Below, one piece after another: positions 12,801-24,130 of a stretch of 64,000 nucleotides of DNA. The translations under genes were made by a program, and so were the position numbers. The notes beneath the pieces were generated by a model. The model saw nothing but the letters and a program-made list of their open reading frames with translations, had not been told where the DNA came from and did not search any database. This DNA comes from Linnemannia schmuckeri (lineage: Eukaryota > Mortierellomycota > Mortierellomycetes > Mortierellales > Mortierellaceae): positions 4,154,001-4,218,000 of the forward strand of contig JANATG010000002.1 in assembly GCA_029449235.1 (NCBI GenBank). The letters are read 5' to 3'. The first letter of the stretch is position 1, and each line of letters begins with the position of its first letter.

Positions 12801-13082
12801 GTTGGGTCCGAAGGTATTCATCCTCTGTGCTGCCTGTTGACTCGTCAACCCCGTCTGTGGGTTCGTCAAGAGCAACTCCTCCAATTCGACATCGTTTTTG
12901 TGATCGTGTTGGTGAGAGGAGGTGGAGTGATGGTCGGATTGAGGGAGGAGGGTGTGGGTGTGAGGTTTGATGCTGGCAGGGAGGGGGATTCGGGATTGAG
13001 TGAATGACTGGTGGACGGCGTCGTCTTGACGGAGAGGGGACGCTTCTGAGTCGTCGGTGAGCTCTTTGTACCCCTTGAACAT
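9864..13082 (-). CDS. PMA1: Plasma membrane H+-ATPase (P3A-type), three exons
   Basis: P-type ATPase that pumps protons out of the cell at the plasma membrane and powers secondary transporters such as the amino acid permease in this window. Exons are 13082-12693, 12283-10454 and 10355-9864, totalling 903 residues with all junctions in frame. Exon 1 gives a hydrophilic N-terminus, then the autophosphorylation-family start motif TGLTSQQAAQRMNTFGPNEL and TM1. The actuator TGES loop is present (SLTGESFAVS). TM4 reads ILSVASIPVGLPSVMAVTMA. The phosphorylation site is Asp381 in CSDKTGTLT, with KGAPQVI in the nucleotide domain and MTGDGVNDAPALKKA in the hinge. The last exon completes the C-terminal helices. 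The promoter side (13,083-13,810) is purine-rich with an AAGGG microsatellite. Both introns have clean GT-AG ends. Confidence 0.95.
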
Positions 13083-13813
13083 TGTGTTTTCACTTGTTCA
13101 AGTTGAGTCTGGTAGAAAGATAAGAAGAAAGGTGGTTGCTTATGTACGAAGGTAAAAAAAAAAGAAAAAAAAAAAGAGTGCTTTCCCCTGGTGAAGTAAA
13201 AGAAGAATAAGAGGCAGGGTAGAGCGGCAGGGGTGAAGAAAGTAAAAGAGTGAAGAGTGGCGAAGAGGGGAGAGTGGTATGTGAGGAGTATAAAAAAAGA
13301 AGAAGAGAAGAGGAGAAGACGAGAAGAGGAGAAGAGGCAAAAGTCCAAAGTAAAAAGTGTAAAGAGAGTAAAAGGAAGGGAAAAAAGTGCGATAGGGGTG
13401 GGCTGTGTGCGCAGGGTGACCCAAGCAAGCATATGGGGCTATGTTTATTTCTGGAAGCAAAAGGGAAGAGAAGGGAAGGGAAGGGAAGGGAAGGGAAGGG
13501 AGGGAAGACACTGACACACAGGGAGGAATGACAAACTCAGAACCCACACATACACGGACAAAAAGCACTAACAAGAAGAAGGGGCATCGCCACAAACAGC
13601 CTGGACACTCTCCTACCTTTTTGTTGCAATTGATGCCTTCAATGCACACATACATAACAGATAGACTCAAAACGCCGTTGCGCGTAGAGAACGATGTCCG
13701 TGACGAATGCGCGCTTCTGAGTAGAATATGTAATTGCGTGTATTTCTACAGATATCCGTAACAATAATATAAAAAAAACATGTAAAAACTTGTATATCGC
13801 TCTGTCTTCGCTT
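13083..13813. other. Promoter region of the H+-ATPase gene
   Basis: Intergenic stretch upstream of the H+-ATPase and downstream of the uroporphyrinogen decarboxylase gene. It is strongly purine-rich on the plus strand and contains an AAGGG microsatellite. No coding sequence is convincing. Confidence 0.55.
13461..13507 (+). repeat. AAGGG microsatellite
   Basis: About nine copies of a 5-bp unit AAGGG with one variant (AAGAG) near the start. It lies about 380 bp upstream of the H+-ATPase start codon. Confidence 0.9.
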
Positions 13814-15650
13814 CTAACCGATGATCTTGATATCGTTGGCAGCCTCGGCAGCCTTCTCTTCAGCAGCAACCTCCAAACCAACACGGTGAACAGTCTTCAA
13901 AAACAATTCCATAGCCTCCACAGGGACAGTGGGCAAGATACCGTGTCCCAAGTTGGCAATGTACCGTCTCGTCGAGCCAAATCCACGGACCATCCTCGTT
14001 GCAGCAGCAACAATAGCCTCATCACCACCGTACAACACATTGGGGTCCATGTTGCCCTGCAGAGTCACACGTCCCTGAGTGATTGCCTTGGCAGACTCGG
14101 GGGTGTGGGTCCAGTCCAAGGAGACAGTCTCATATCCAATGACAGACAGCTTATCAAGAGCGTACCATGATCCCTTGGCAAAGACAGTCATGGGAACCGC
14201 CTCCTCGCCCAACTCTGCCTTCACGCGCTTGGCAATCTGTGCCAAGTAAGGAAGCGAAAAATGCTCAAAGTCGTGAGGTCCCAACTCTCCTCCCCAAGAC
14301 TCGAACACTTGCAGCATCTATAAGTCGATCCGAATGTAAGATATTATGTCAGTAAATAAGCGTCATTGTCTCGCCATAATCAATTAAACAAGTTCATCCT
14401 ACACAGAGTATACGTAAACAAAGGAACGAACCTGAGCACCAGCGTGGACTTGACCGATCAAAAAGTCAACACAGACATCGGTGATGCGGCCCAAAAGCTC
14501 GTGACTCTCCTTGGGGTGCTTGAAGATCCACTCCTTGGCCTTCGAGAGCGTCTTGCTTCCACCTCCTTCAATCATGTATGCCTAATCGAGAAAAATGACA
14601 AACCAGTGTCAAAATCATTTAGTGATCTCTTGAAGTGAACAAAAATCAAGGCTTCAATTAAAATATAGTAGCCTTCATCAATCTTCGGCTGCATTTTACC
14701 ATAAGGGTCCAGGGAGCGCCAACGAAACCGATCAAGGGAACACGTCCGTTAAGGGCATGGCGAGTCATGGTGATGGCGTCAAAGACGTACTGGAGCTCCT
14801 TGTGAACATCGACCTTCTCCTTCAGCTGAACAGCCATATCTGCAGGCACAATCAAGGGAGTAGGAAAGTGGGGGCCCTTTCCGGGGACCATCTCAACAGT
14901 CATGCCCATGGCTTGGGGGATGACCAGAATATCGGAGAAGATGATCGAGGCATCCAACAAGCCGTCGTAACGATCAATGGGCTGGAGGGTCACCTTGGTT
15001 GCCAACTCGGGGGTGCGGCAGATCTTGAAAAAGTCGTTCTCCACACGCTCAGCACGGAACTCTAGCGAAAGGACAGATAGTATAAAGTGCGAGGGAATGG
15101 TAAACACGAATTGAACGAGCAATTGACGGTCAATGCTGGTTTTGTTGCTCCACTCCGCTATTGCTGTGTCGTTGTTTGGTTGGATCCTGAGTGGTAGAGA
15201 AGTGTGCATTATGAGTCGTACGATATTTTGTATTGGGAAGTGTCCGCTTTCTTCCCTCCTGCACTGCGCTGTTTCAGTCTGCCACGGCTGACCGCACGTT
15301 ATTATTCTCGCTGTCCTGATCCTGATCCCGAGAGCTTGTGCGTTGTGCCTGAATCACAACAGGGTCTCTCCAGTTCCGATCCCTGATCAACATGCCTGTC
15401 TCCTGAAGATCATTCCCCTCCATTAGCTCTCGTGACATCCCATATATTTATGGGGGAAGGCGGCGGTGTGGGTTTCTTCTTCCTCTGTTGATGCCGAATC
15501 CGAGTGACAGGTAAGAGGGTGTCAATTACCGGGCAAGTAGCGGCCGGCTTGACGCATGACCCAAACGGGGGCACGCTCCGTCTTTTCACCGCGGGCGGCG
15601 CGGATGATAAGATCGTTCTTGAGAGGAGGGAAGGAGGTGGTGTCGGTCAT
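13814..15650 (-). CDS. HEM12: Uroporphyrinogen decarboxylase, four exons
   Basis: Removes the four acetate carboxyls of uroporphyrinogen III to give coproporphyrinogen III, the fifth step of haem synthesis, in the cytosol. Exons are 15650-15530, 15061-14700, 14581-14432 and 14317-13814, giving 378 residues, close to the usual fungal length. The N-terminal signature is PVWVMRQAGRYLP at about residues 28-40, containing the substrate-binding Arg. YLPEFRAERVENDFFKICRT spans the first junction, and PIDRYDGLLDASIIFSDILVIP follows with the catalytic Asp of the IFSDIL block. GRVPLIGFVGAPWTLM and the C-terminal GFGSTRRYIANLGHGILP are also canonical. Intron 1 is the longest, at 468 bp. The neighbouring genes are unrelated to haem synthesis. 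Confidence is high. Confidence 0.96.
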
Positions 15651-16142
15651 GGCGAGGAGACTTGGAGGAGTTGTGTGGTGGTGGTTGTGTGAAAGAAAAG
15701 AAAAGGGAAAAGAAAAGTAAAAGTCGGGACGGTAGTTAAAATACAAAAGGAGTAAGTACAGCCGCCCCGAAGAAGCTGGAAAATAAGCAAAAGACAAAAA
15801 AAAAAGTGCGAATGCGCGGATCAACCTCGCTCGGGATAAAGAGTTAATAGGAAAAATGATTTCTAAGTCCCACAGCCAACAAAAAAAAAAAAAAGCGACA
15901 CACGCGTAATATCACCTTCCATTCCTTCTTCACAGATAAGATGGGTTGAATCGACGAGGTTTTTTGGTTATTATTACTACATGTATGATTGAACGGATGA
16001 TGATGAATAAGATATACTAGAGGACGATGCAGAGAATTGTGTTTGTGCGGGAAAGCAAGGAGCAAGAACGAGACAACGAACAAAAAAAGCAAAAAAAAAG
16101 TAAAAAAGTAAAAAAGTATAAAAAAGAGGGAAAGTCAAATCA
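15651..16142. other. Short intergenic region
   Basis: Separates the start of the uroporphyrinogen decarboxylase gene from the end of the C2H2 gene on the same strand. It holds A-rich runs (for example 15882-15893 and 16081-16099) and no gene-like ORF. Confidence 0.55.
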
Positions 16143-17510
16143 CTAGATAAGTCGAGCACGGGCTCGGGCCTCAGACAATCGATCAACATCCTCAGCAGTT
16201 GGGTGCACTCCATCCTTACGGGCAGTCTTGACAGCATAGTGTCGGAGCAACGCATCTCGACGGACAAAAGGACGGTGGCAAAAGTCGCAGGGCCAAGTCC
16301 GCTCGTTGTGCTTCGAAATCTGATGTCTCTTCAGATCATGCACACGTCCAAACCGCTCCTTTGGACAAAACTCGCATAGGTAACCATCTTTGTCCAACGG
16401 CAACTTGAATCCTCCAGGAAGTAAAATGCCGTGATTCTTCGAGTACTCGGTCTTGATCTCGACGTCGTTCTCGTCAAGCTCCTCCTGCTTGATGTTGGCC
16501 TTGGGCCGACGTTGGGGGTATACTTTGAGGCTGCGCTTATAGGTTCCCTTTCTGGTACGAGGGGCCTTGCCGGTTGTGGAGGCACCGCTACGAGAAGTCT
16601 TCTTCGCCACAGCAGCCGATCGGGTCTTTTTCTGCTGGGTAGGAGTCGACTCGCAATAGTCAGCGTCTGAGTGATTGCCACAATCCGATTCGCGTTGTCC
16701 ATGCTCAACACGTTCCATCGCCTCGAACTCGTCATCCTCGTCGCTTTCCGGTGCAGAGAGGGATCCTGACGTCAAAGTGTCCTCCATCATATCGGATTCC
16801 TCTTGTGACGATCCTCCTTGTTGTTGTTTATCGCCCTTCTCTTCCTGGGAGCTCGGAAAAGCTTCGACGGCCGATAACAAGAGCTGCTGAGTTTCCATCG
16901 AAAGATTCAAGGGTTCTGCGGAGAGAATTTGGTCGAGCGAGACGTTGAAAAGGTCCGATGGAGCGGCTGTCTGGCTGACTTGGCCGGAGCTGGATCTGTG
17001 CTGAGCACTCTTGACCGCCAGCGGAAGAGAGACTCTTTTGGTGCGCTGAACAAACAACGACTGGGGGTGGACACTGGCTGAGCCCTGATGGTCTTGGTTA
17101 TAGAGACTGCGATAGAAGGGGTTACGGAAGAAGTCAACGTCCTCGCCAACAGCAGCATCATCGGAGGTCTTAGTATGGTCCTTGGGGACGGTATCAGTCA
17201 ACAACGAGGACGAGGACGCGAGCGAGGGAAACCAGGGAGAGGAAGGGGGACTGAGCGAGTCGACAAGGAGAGAATCGTCGGACTCTTCGGAGGAGGAAGC
17301 AGGCGAAGGATATTCAGCAGCAGAGGTTGAAGGCACGTCTACTGAAGAAGACGACTTTGACGCCGAGGCGGCAAGGGAGATTGAGAGGGAGAGGGCGATG
17401 TCGATGGACGATGAGACGGTAGGGTTGACATCGTCATAGAAGATGTTTGTGAACTGGTCGCACAGGTTTCTTGTGGAGTCCTTCTTGAGTGTTGGAATGA
17501 TGTGTGTCAT
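16143..17510 (-). CDS. C2H2 zinc-finger transcription factor
   Basis: Probable sequence-specific nuclear DNA-binding protein, 455 residues in one exon from ATG 17510. The first 230 residues are Ser/Pro/Asp/Glu-rich and disordered, compatible with an activation region. A basic block with KAPRTRKGTYKRSLKVYPQR lies around residues 315-340 and may act as a nuclear localisation signal. Two fingers follow near the C-terminus: CEFCPKERFGRVHDLKRHQI (about 381-403, with 13 residues between the second Cys and first His) and CDFCHRPFVRRDALLRHYAV (about 410-440), whose last His comes after a long RKDGVH spacer typical of some fungal factors. Family and target genes cannot be named. Unusually, it has no intron although most neighbouring genes do. 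Confidence 0.82.
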   Translation of the reverse strand: MTHIIPTLKKDSTRNLCDQFTNIFYDDVNPTVSSSIDIALSLSISLAASASKSSSSVDVPSTSAAEYPSPASSSEESDDSLLVDSLSPPSSPWFPSLASSSSLLTDTVPKDHTKTSDDAAVGEDVDFFRNPFYRSLYNQDHQGSASVHPQSLFVQRTKRVSLPLAVKSAQHRSSSGQVSQTAAPSDLFNVSLDQILSAEPLNLSMETQQLLLSAVEAFPSSQEEKGDKQQQGGSSQEESDMMEDTLTSGSLSAPESDEDDEFEAMERVEHGQRESDCGNHSDADYCESTPTQQKKTRSAAVAKKTSRSGASTTGKAPRTRKGTYKRSLKVYPQRRPKANIKQEELDENDVEIKTEYSKNHGILLPGGFKLPLDKDGYLCEFCPKERFGRVHDLKRHQISKHNERTWPCDFCHRPFVRRDALLRHYAVKTARKDGVHPTAEDVDRLSEARARARLI

Positions 17511-18146
17511 TGTTTTAGTGAAATAGAAGTGCAGTGGAGAGAGTAATGAAGTATGAAAATGTTTGATGAAGAGGAAAGAAAGAAGAAGAAGAGTTGAGAG
17601 AAGACAAAAGAAATAGAAAAAAAAAATGAGGCCCTTAGATCACACACGGACACCGTCGATTGACTTGACCTGATTTCCTTTTATGGATCTCAAGCCACAT
17701 TCAACGCCGCACATTTGCATCAAATAAACAAAAACAAATGCAGCTTGACGTGAGAGAGACAAAACGTAATTCTTTGAATTGACGAATCAGATTCCCTCGC
17801 GAAAGAGAGCGAAAAAGAAGACAATGAAGACAAACGACAGAGGTCAAAGCAAACGAGTTTTTTTTTTTTTTTTTTTTTTACAGCATTATTGATTGAGCCC
17901 AAAGGGAAAAAAAAAAACCAATAACAACAAGGTCAAACCACGTTGTCCCACACGCATTCATGCATCAGTCGATCGAGACTGTGCATGATCCCCCTGCCTT
18001 GAGTTATTTTCCCGAGCTTGGATAACCGTTATCATTTCCAGGACAACGCGCTAGTACCTATTGAATAATTGATTTGACACCTCCAAAGTGGGGAAACAAT
18101 TGAAAAAAGAGGCGCACCTTTTTTTGGTACCTTGCTTCGAATAGTG
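17511..18146. other. Intergenic region with a 22-base poly-T run
   Basis: Upstream of the C2H2 gene. It is A- and GA-rich near the gene and has a T run at 17858-17879. No coding sequence is recognised. Confidence 0.55.
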
Positions 18147-18476
18147 TCATGGGTTGCGTGGGTATGCATATGTACTTGTGTCCGAGCTCGGAGGCACGGA
18201 GTCAGTTGTGTTGGTAGACGACCTCTCCCAGCCCGTGACGCAGTGACCGAACAAAGGAGTGTTTCGCGCTAGGGTTCGCGTACCGTCAAGAAACGCCAGG
18301 ACGTTGGCTTTTCCAAGATCAAAGTGGGGCTCAATAAGCTTGTACAACTGGGATTTGATCCAGTGGAGGAGATCGCGGCTGGTCCGTGACAAGCGAGAGG
18401 TCTCAGCTTTGTTGAAGTACGAAGCCACCATGTAGACGAGCTCCGGTGTCACGAGAAAGCTGTTTGCTGCCGACAT
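18147..18476 (-). pseudogene. Truncated F-box-type protein fragment
   Basis: An ATG-initiated frame of 109 residues. The N-terminal 75 residues (FLVTPELVYMVASYFNKAET, SRLSRTSRDLLHWIKSQLY) match the start of the decayed locus immediately upstream at 18,803-20,779, in particular the shared TSRLSRT and W..SQL positions. Fungal F-box-like proteins of this kind normally continue into several hundred residues of leucine-rich repeats. Here the frame turns Ser/Thr-rich and stops, and no repeats follow before the C2H2 promoter. I read it as a 5' fragment of a tandem paralogue. It could still be expressed as a short F-box protein. Confidence 0.5.
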
Positions 18477-18802
18477 GACGAGTGTGAAATGTGCTGAGGA
18501 AAGAAGCGATTGAATGAAGAAAAGGAAGGGAAGGGAAGGGATGTGGAAACAGGCTTTGTACAAGCAGTCAAAATTTTAGTGATAACAGCAATTCTTGCCA
18601 AGCGCACTCTCAATCCAAAAAATGCATCCTTGAACGTTGCTACCTATATACACATGAGAGTGACATTTTACTTGCATACTGTTTTGCCTCATAAGAAGGA
18701 CACAAGTTCAAATAAAACTAACCAATATGATGTGCTATCGCTGACACGTTATGATTTGTAAAAGGTATGCTGTATGCAGACGAGGCCAGTCTAAAGTACT
18801 GT

Positions 18803-20779
18803 TCAAACTTGAGGAACGGGCACGGTCAGCTTGCCACCCTTGCTCTGACTCTGCAACCACAAAAACTCCCTCCTCGGCTCCTCAGCCGCCTCAAGGAACT
18901 CTGCAACCTCCAGATTCGACCAAAGATCTGCCATCCACCTCGCCTCGGGCCAACTTTTCGCCACCTTGGTTACCTTTGTGGTCGCCGATACAGATCCTTG
19001 AAGATCTCTCAACTTGGTCAAGTCACCCAACAAATGCAAGTACCCGGCTGCTCCTTTTATAGTGCCATCGGCCGCATCATCCCAATTCAGCATGGCCGAG
19101 AAATTGGTGCGTCGATGGACTTTTGGATCATTGGCCATAAGATAACCTGCGTTTTCGATCAAGGTCGTTCGAAGGTCGATGTGAGTCAACTCGACCAAGG
19201 ACCCAAGCTGCTGATAGAGTTGTTTTAGCCGATGGGACCTGGACTTGATAGCGGTGTTACGCGGAGGCGCGTCGGTGGTGTCGAACATAAACCCTGTCCT
19301 GCAAGATGGATGGAGCTCTGGAACAGTCATATCAGTGGTAGTTATCTCCAGTTGCTTCAGCCTGGCGCATCTCCATGGGATAGCAGCGACTGCGTCCTCG
19401 AAACGCATGTGGGCTTGCCAGTACTGATGGGGCTTGAGTCTTAAAACTTCCAATCCTCCGCACTCACCGTCCCAATCCGGCCATCCTCACCACCAGCGCA
19501 ATTCGAAAAGTCAAAGACGCGCAAGGAGGCGAAGTGTCTCTGGAATGCAGCCTTGGTGACATCCGGGTCAAGACCATATGGAGTGAACCAAGATTGATAC
19601 TCTCTCAACTCTTCCAGCTGATTTCCGCCAGTCCTTGCATGAGTATTAGCGGGAAACTCAAGGTCGGGACCCCATCGGCTTCGCACGTTAGTGTTCGTAG
19701 CTTTGGTCAAGAGTCTTTGATGATGGTGGCGAGCGATCGCTGGTAGGACTCAGGGTAAGGCTCGGTGTGCGCCTCGCAGAGGCGGATGCCCACACTGGTG
19801 ACGTTAGGATAATGAGCCAGGACTTACTGGAGATCTGCTGGCGGGGCGCTAGTTTCGTTCATCTTAGGCAGGAATAGCTCAGTCAGGTTGATCAATCGAT
19901 CGTGCCGTCGCCAATTCCCTGACATCCCCTTATTCCCTACTGGCCCATAGAAATTGGCAGTTTTCTCGCTGCCATTGCCATCGTCGTCACCGTCGGCGCC
20001 GGTAGACCTATAGGGATAGCGCAACTAGACCAAACACTTCCGGATTGATGGTCGGCAAGCAAAAAAGATGTCGGACCACTCACGAAACTCTGGTAATAGA
20101 GCATTATTTCAGATGAGTACCGAAACTTTCAACTCTTTCAGACTCTGGAGACCGACGATAACCTCTGTGAAGAATCAAAACCCAGGTCTGTTGTTGATTG
20201 GCACTTTATCTAAGCTAAGTTTGACGAGTTGAGGGCTCATTTGTAAGGTCCAGCACAGACGCGCAAGGGTCGCGGCTATGATCTGACTGCTCTGCAGAAA
20301 GTACGAGCTCGTAACGTTCTCGCATGGGTTGAGATGAAGATTGACATCTAATTCTGTCAGCTTGACCATAGGTTCGAGAGGAATAACATGAAAGTCAGTT
20401 GGATCGTCAGGTGCAGGGAGCCAGGATGGACGGGAGAAGACACAAGAGTTATCGTCAGTTGTTTAGTTGACACCATCCATACGCGAGCTGGCAATGGTGA
20501 AGGTAGACGAACTCGAGCAGCGGCGCTTTTGAATTTTCGAGCGCAATGAGCGTTCCTTGCCATGCCATCTCTGATGCTGGGAGATAGGAGCATTTTGGAA
20601 CCTGTTACACTTGGGTGTTCCGTAATGAGATTCAGGTCACAGAATAATTGGGACTCAACCCAGAGGTGAGGTTGCCCGCAGGTTCGTGATAGTCGCGACG
20701 TGTCGGGCTTGTCCAGGTGGTCTGTTAACCACTGTACAAGCTCTAGAGTGTTGAAGAAGCGATGAGTTGCGGTTGATAT
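18803..20779 (-). pseudogene. Decayed F-box/LRR gene with lost start codon
   Basis: A row of overlapping fragments in different minus-strand frames. The N-terminal fragment (20,779-20,357) aligns with the neighbouring fragment at 18,147-18,476. The expected ATG is ATA at 20,779-20,777, a single G-to-A change. Further pieces are a leucine-rich segment at about 20,369-20,175, one at 20,024-19,824, one at 19,710-19,441, and the longest at 19,453-18,803 (216 residues, with LEVLRLKPHQYWQAHMRFED). The last two are joined by a one-base frame change near 19,455. Some gaps could be introns, but the missing start plus the frame break make a pseudogene most likely. Confidence 0.6.
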
Positions 20780-21546
20780 GGTGAACGACGGATGTCTTAA
20801 TGAAGAGAGCAGGTCAAGTGATGAGCCGAAAAGAAACATGAAAAATGCGCAATGGCTACAGCCAAGCGAATTTTTTAGCACGCTATCGAATCCTCCTTAC
20901 CCGTCTACATAAATTCAACTGTGGCCCCCTGATTTCGCGCGTTGTGTTCTCCGCGTGGTCTCAATGCACTTTACAAAAAGCGGCGCGAAAGAAGTGAGAG
21001 ATTATTCACAAACGCGATAGAATACACAAAAGCGTAACGATCGCGAAAGAAAGGTTATTGTACCATACTTTCCGCCTTGGCAGATCAATACCAAAATTTT
21101 TCTTGTTAGGAAGTTTTCACGACTCGACTACATCTTTTGATAGAAGGTGTGAATCTAAAAAGGAGATATATCGCAGTGCTCCTCGTAAAAAGTCGTAGCG
21201 AAAAGAAAAGATGAAGGTGTTTTGTTCACGAACGCAAAGGAGGCAAAAGAGACAAGAAATGGGCGGTGATAAGTGAGCACTTATTGGTACGGCAGAGAGA
21301 TGGCTTAAGGGACGGCCGCACGCCTACCGTATGGTCATTGTGGAAGTTTCTCTTGATCGACGAGGGGTTAAACCAGAATCCATCACCCGAACGAGAAGTG
21401 GCTCTTCCATTTGTGCTAGGTTTTGCTGCCTTATCAGTTGGCTAATTGTGAACGAAAGGTTTTTTATACCTCATCAAAACACCCTTCCTTATCTTGTTGT
21501 CTACTTTTTTTTATTATCTCAGCAAGCGCCGCGTCTATTAAAGTGC
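20780..21546. other. Intergenic region
   Basis: Lies between the decayed F-box locus and the 3' end of the Tlg2-type gene. AT-rich sequence without a convincing ORF, RNA gene or repeat was seen. Confidence 0.5.
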
Positions 21547-23304
21547 TTATTGAGGTGGTGCGACAGGCGGCTGAACGGATGGATCGACAGGCTGTGATGG
21601 CGGGAGATCGTGAGACTTTTCTGATTCTGGGGCTGGTGCAGGAGCTGGGTCATTACGGTGTCGTGGCTTGAAGATGAGGACGATAAAGAGTCCCACGATC
21701 AACAGAATAAGAAGAAGAATGATCTTGCGGTTCCTGGCCTTCTTTTGGTACTTCTCACCCTGTCGAAGGAAATAAAAAATATGTGAGTGACATGTCTGTG
21801 CGCAGAGAACTAAGGACATTTCGATAATTTGTAAAATAGTCCACATAGGGGCTATGGTTACCTCGTCGAGTTCGTAGACGGCATCCTGAAGGTGAACTGA
21901 GGCCTGTTCGACGTTAAAGTCGATACGGTCAAGTAATGTGCCTTGGTCAATAACCATCGTCTGTAGGTCCTTGAAAATGTCCGCCAGCTGAAATATTGAT
22001 TTGGAGATGTGGTTGATTTCCTGTTCCCGCTGTGTGATAGTCGCGTTTGATTGTTCTGCGAACGCCTGCTGAGCTCCCGTAAATCCCTACATAACAGACG
22101 TACGAAAACAGTTGGGTGAGTTACATATCAGCTCGAATATTACTCTGGTTGCATTGAGCCCATTGCCAAGTGCAGTCACTAAAAAAGAGCTCTTACGCCT
22201 TCTTCTGGATCATCCGATATTGAAGAGTTGATGGGCTGCACCGCTGAGAAAATATCCTTATTCCTGAGCTCGACTCCACGCATTCCTATGGTGGCGAAAC
22301 AGACGCCATTAGCAAACCATTCGTACATATTTCAGCAATTTGACAGAGCATAAGCGTGGCATGCAAGCCATGGGTGACACATACGTTGCATGTAGGTGTT
22401 TTGTTTTTGGCGAAAGAGCGTCGAGGCGTCCTGGACCTTTTGTGCAAGACTCATTTGCACATTCCTGGACATAATCTGCTCCTGATTCGAACTTGAGTGT
22501 CTGCTTTCTGCATTGATCCGTTTTATCCTCCTTTGACTTGCATGGAATTGCTACAAAAGTAATATAGAAGAGATCAAATAGGCGAGTCAGTGGTTCGGTC
22601 TTTGCCACTTCGGGTCATCCAGAGATGCAACAGATTAGCAAGAATCTGCTCCTAACCTGGGTGATCTCGTCTGTGAGTCGCTCAATATCCCGCTCTTCCT
22701 GAATGCGATCGTCAAATCCTGGCAAGAGATGTTTCTTGTGCATAGCATCCAGCTTTTGAACTACATGTCAAGAATCAAAGCGAGGATGCAATCATTAGGC
22801 AAGGGAAATATAAGTCAAAGATATTGATTTCATGAAATCTGGGATATGCTCACTTGCAGTCGAGTAACACCTACCATTGACTTTGATCTTTTCTAGTTCG
22901 TCGTCCACCTCGTCAACTATATCCACCCTACGTAAATGACATTAAGAATAAAGAATGGTATTAGCTTCGTCACAATGACGGTACGTTTGATAATTTGATA
23001 TTGTCGTGGCAGTGTTGGACTAGCTCTCTTTCCGGGGCCCTCGGCTCACACTCCTGAATCAAAGAGAGAATGGTAGTTGGGCGTACCACTTGGGGGGGAG
23101 CATCATGAGCTCGATGGTTGTCTCTGCGCTGTCCATAAGGCCGACACGTTCAGTGTCACCATATCCATCAGAGGTGGCGAGGAGGGATGACTGCTGGTGC
23201 TGTTGTTGTTGCTGGTTGTATTGTTGACGAATGGCGGCTGCATGGGAGCCGGAGTAAGAATTGCGGAACTGCAGGAAGAGCAGTGTCCTTGAGCGGGTGG
23301 CCAT
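21547..23304 (-). CDS. TLG2: Tlg2/syntaxin-16-type Qa-SNARE, seven exons
   Basis: Target-membrane SNARE for fusion of endosome-derived vesicles with the trans-Golgi network. Proposed exons are 23304-23087, 22927-22875, 22760-22657, 22550-22385, 22285-22197, 22086-21862 and 21759-21547, giving 355 residues with every junction in frame. The N-terminus MATRSRTLLFLQFRNSYSGS is the Tlg2/syntaxin-16 signature that binds the SM protein Vps45. LPPKWVDIVDEVDDELEKIK opens the Habc region. The SNARE motif in exon 6 (ISKSIFQLADIFKDLQTMVI, then DQGTLLDRIDFNVEQASVHL) has the zero-layer Gln in VIDQGT. A basic stretch and a 20-residue membrane anchor (IILLLILLIVGLFIVLIF) follow, then a 45-residue Pro-rich tail. 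Syntaxin-16 homologues usually end soon after the anchor, so this luminal tail is a lineage-specific extra. It is divergent from the tRNase Z gene. Confidence 0.92.
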
Positions 23305-24130
23305 GATGTGATGCCGTCGGTAGTTGTGGTTGTGGTGGTAGCCTGGATGATGATGACGAGTAGGTTATTTGGTGGCGGTAGTAGGTGTGGGTATGATTCC
23401 AAGGACAATGTATGTTGTGTGTGTCAAGTGTGAGTAAGTGTTGTGAACAAGTTGAGGCAGTGTGGAGGAGGAAAGAGTATGGTCAGACCAGAGCAAGAAT
23501 AGAACCAAGCAAGCATCGTGGCAGTTGCGGTCTCAAAGAACACTCACTTCACCAGGAACACGCGCGAGAGTGAATGAACCCTTAAGCATGCGATCACAGT
23601 CACCTTACATCAAAAATGCACACAAAAGGAAAAAAGACAGACGAGAAAAAGCTCATCGACAAACAACAACGAAAGTGATCACCTCCTTCAGCTAATTCCC
23701 TTTTTCCCCCCCTCATTTTCTTCTCATTCCCGCCTCTCTCCTCCCTTCTCTTTTTTCTTTCCATTACCCTCCTTCACCCCTCCCTTTGCCCACCAATATT
23801 CAGTCCCTCCGATCAGCTCATTGGTCGCAAAGACCTTTCCTTCCCCCTTACTTCTCTCGCTTCCCTCCTTCCATAACAAACACGCGTCTTCTTTCCCGTC
23901 GTTCGCTCCACTTCACTGCTCCCCTCCCAGCTTCGCCACTCGCCTCCACCACTCCTTCGTCATACACGCTCCTCCCTCTGCTGCGGCCCACAACAGTCTC
24001 ACTCCTCAGAGTCACACATACAGTCGATATAAAACCTTTGACAACTCATCCTTTCCTCTCTCGTACTTTTCTTCCCACACTTCGTACTACAACCAGCACT
24101 CGGCTCTTCTCGACATCCAATCGATCTGAT
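23305..24130 (+). promoter_or_regulatory. Divergent promoter with an ATG-less open frame leading into tRNase Z
   Basis: Shared upstream region of the Tlg2-type gene (-) and tRNase Z (+). From at least 23,786 to 24,130 the frame of tRNase Z stays open upstream of its first ATG but contains no ATG. The conceptual peptide is rich in Arg and Ser and almost free of acidic residues (for example NTRLLSRRSLHFTAPLP), the composition of a mitochondrial presequence. A CT-rich tract ending in AATATTCAG at about 23,803 could be a splice acceptor bringing in an upstream ATG. Non-AUG initiation is the alternative. Confidence 0.45.

Noticed and set aside
20360..20390. GGTTCGAG word considered as a tRNA B box
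   Set aside because: No matching A box or acceptor stem could be folded around it. I found no tRNA gene in the window.
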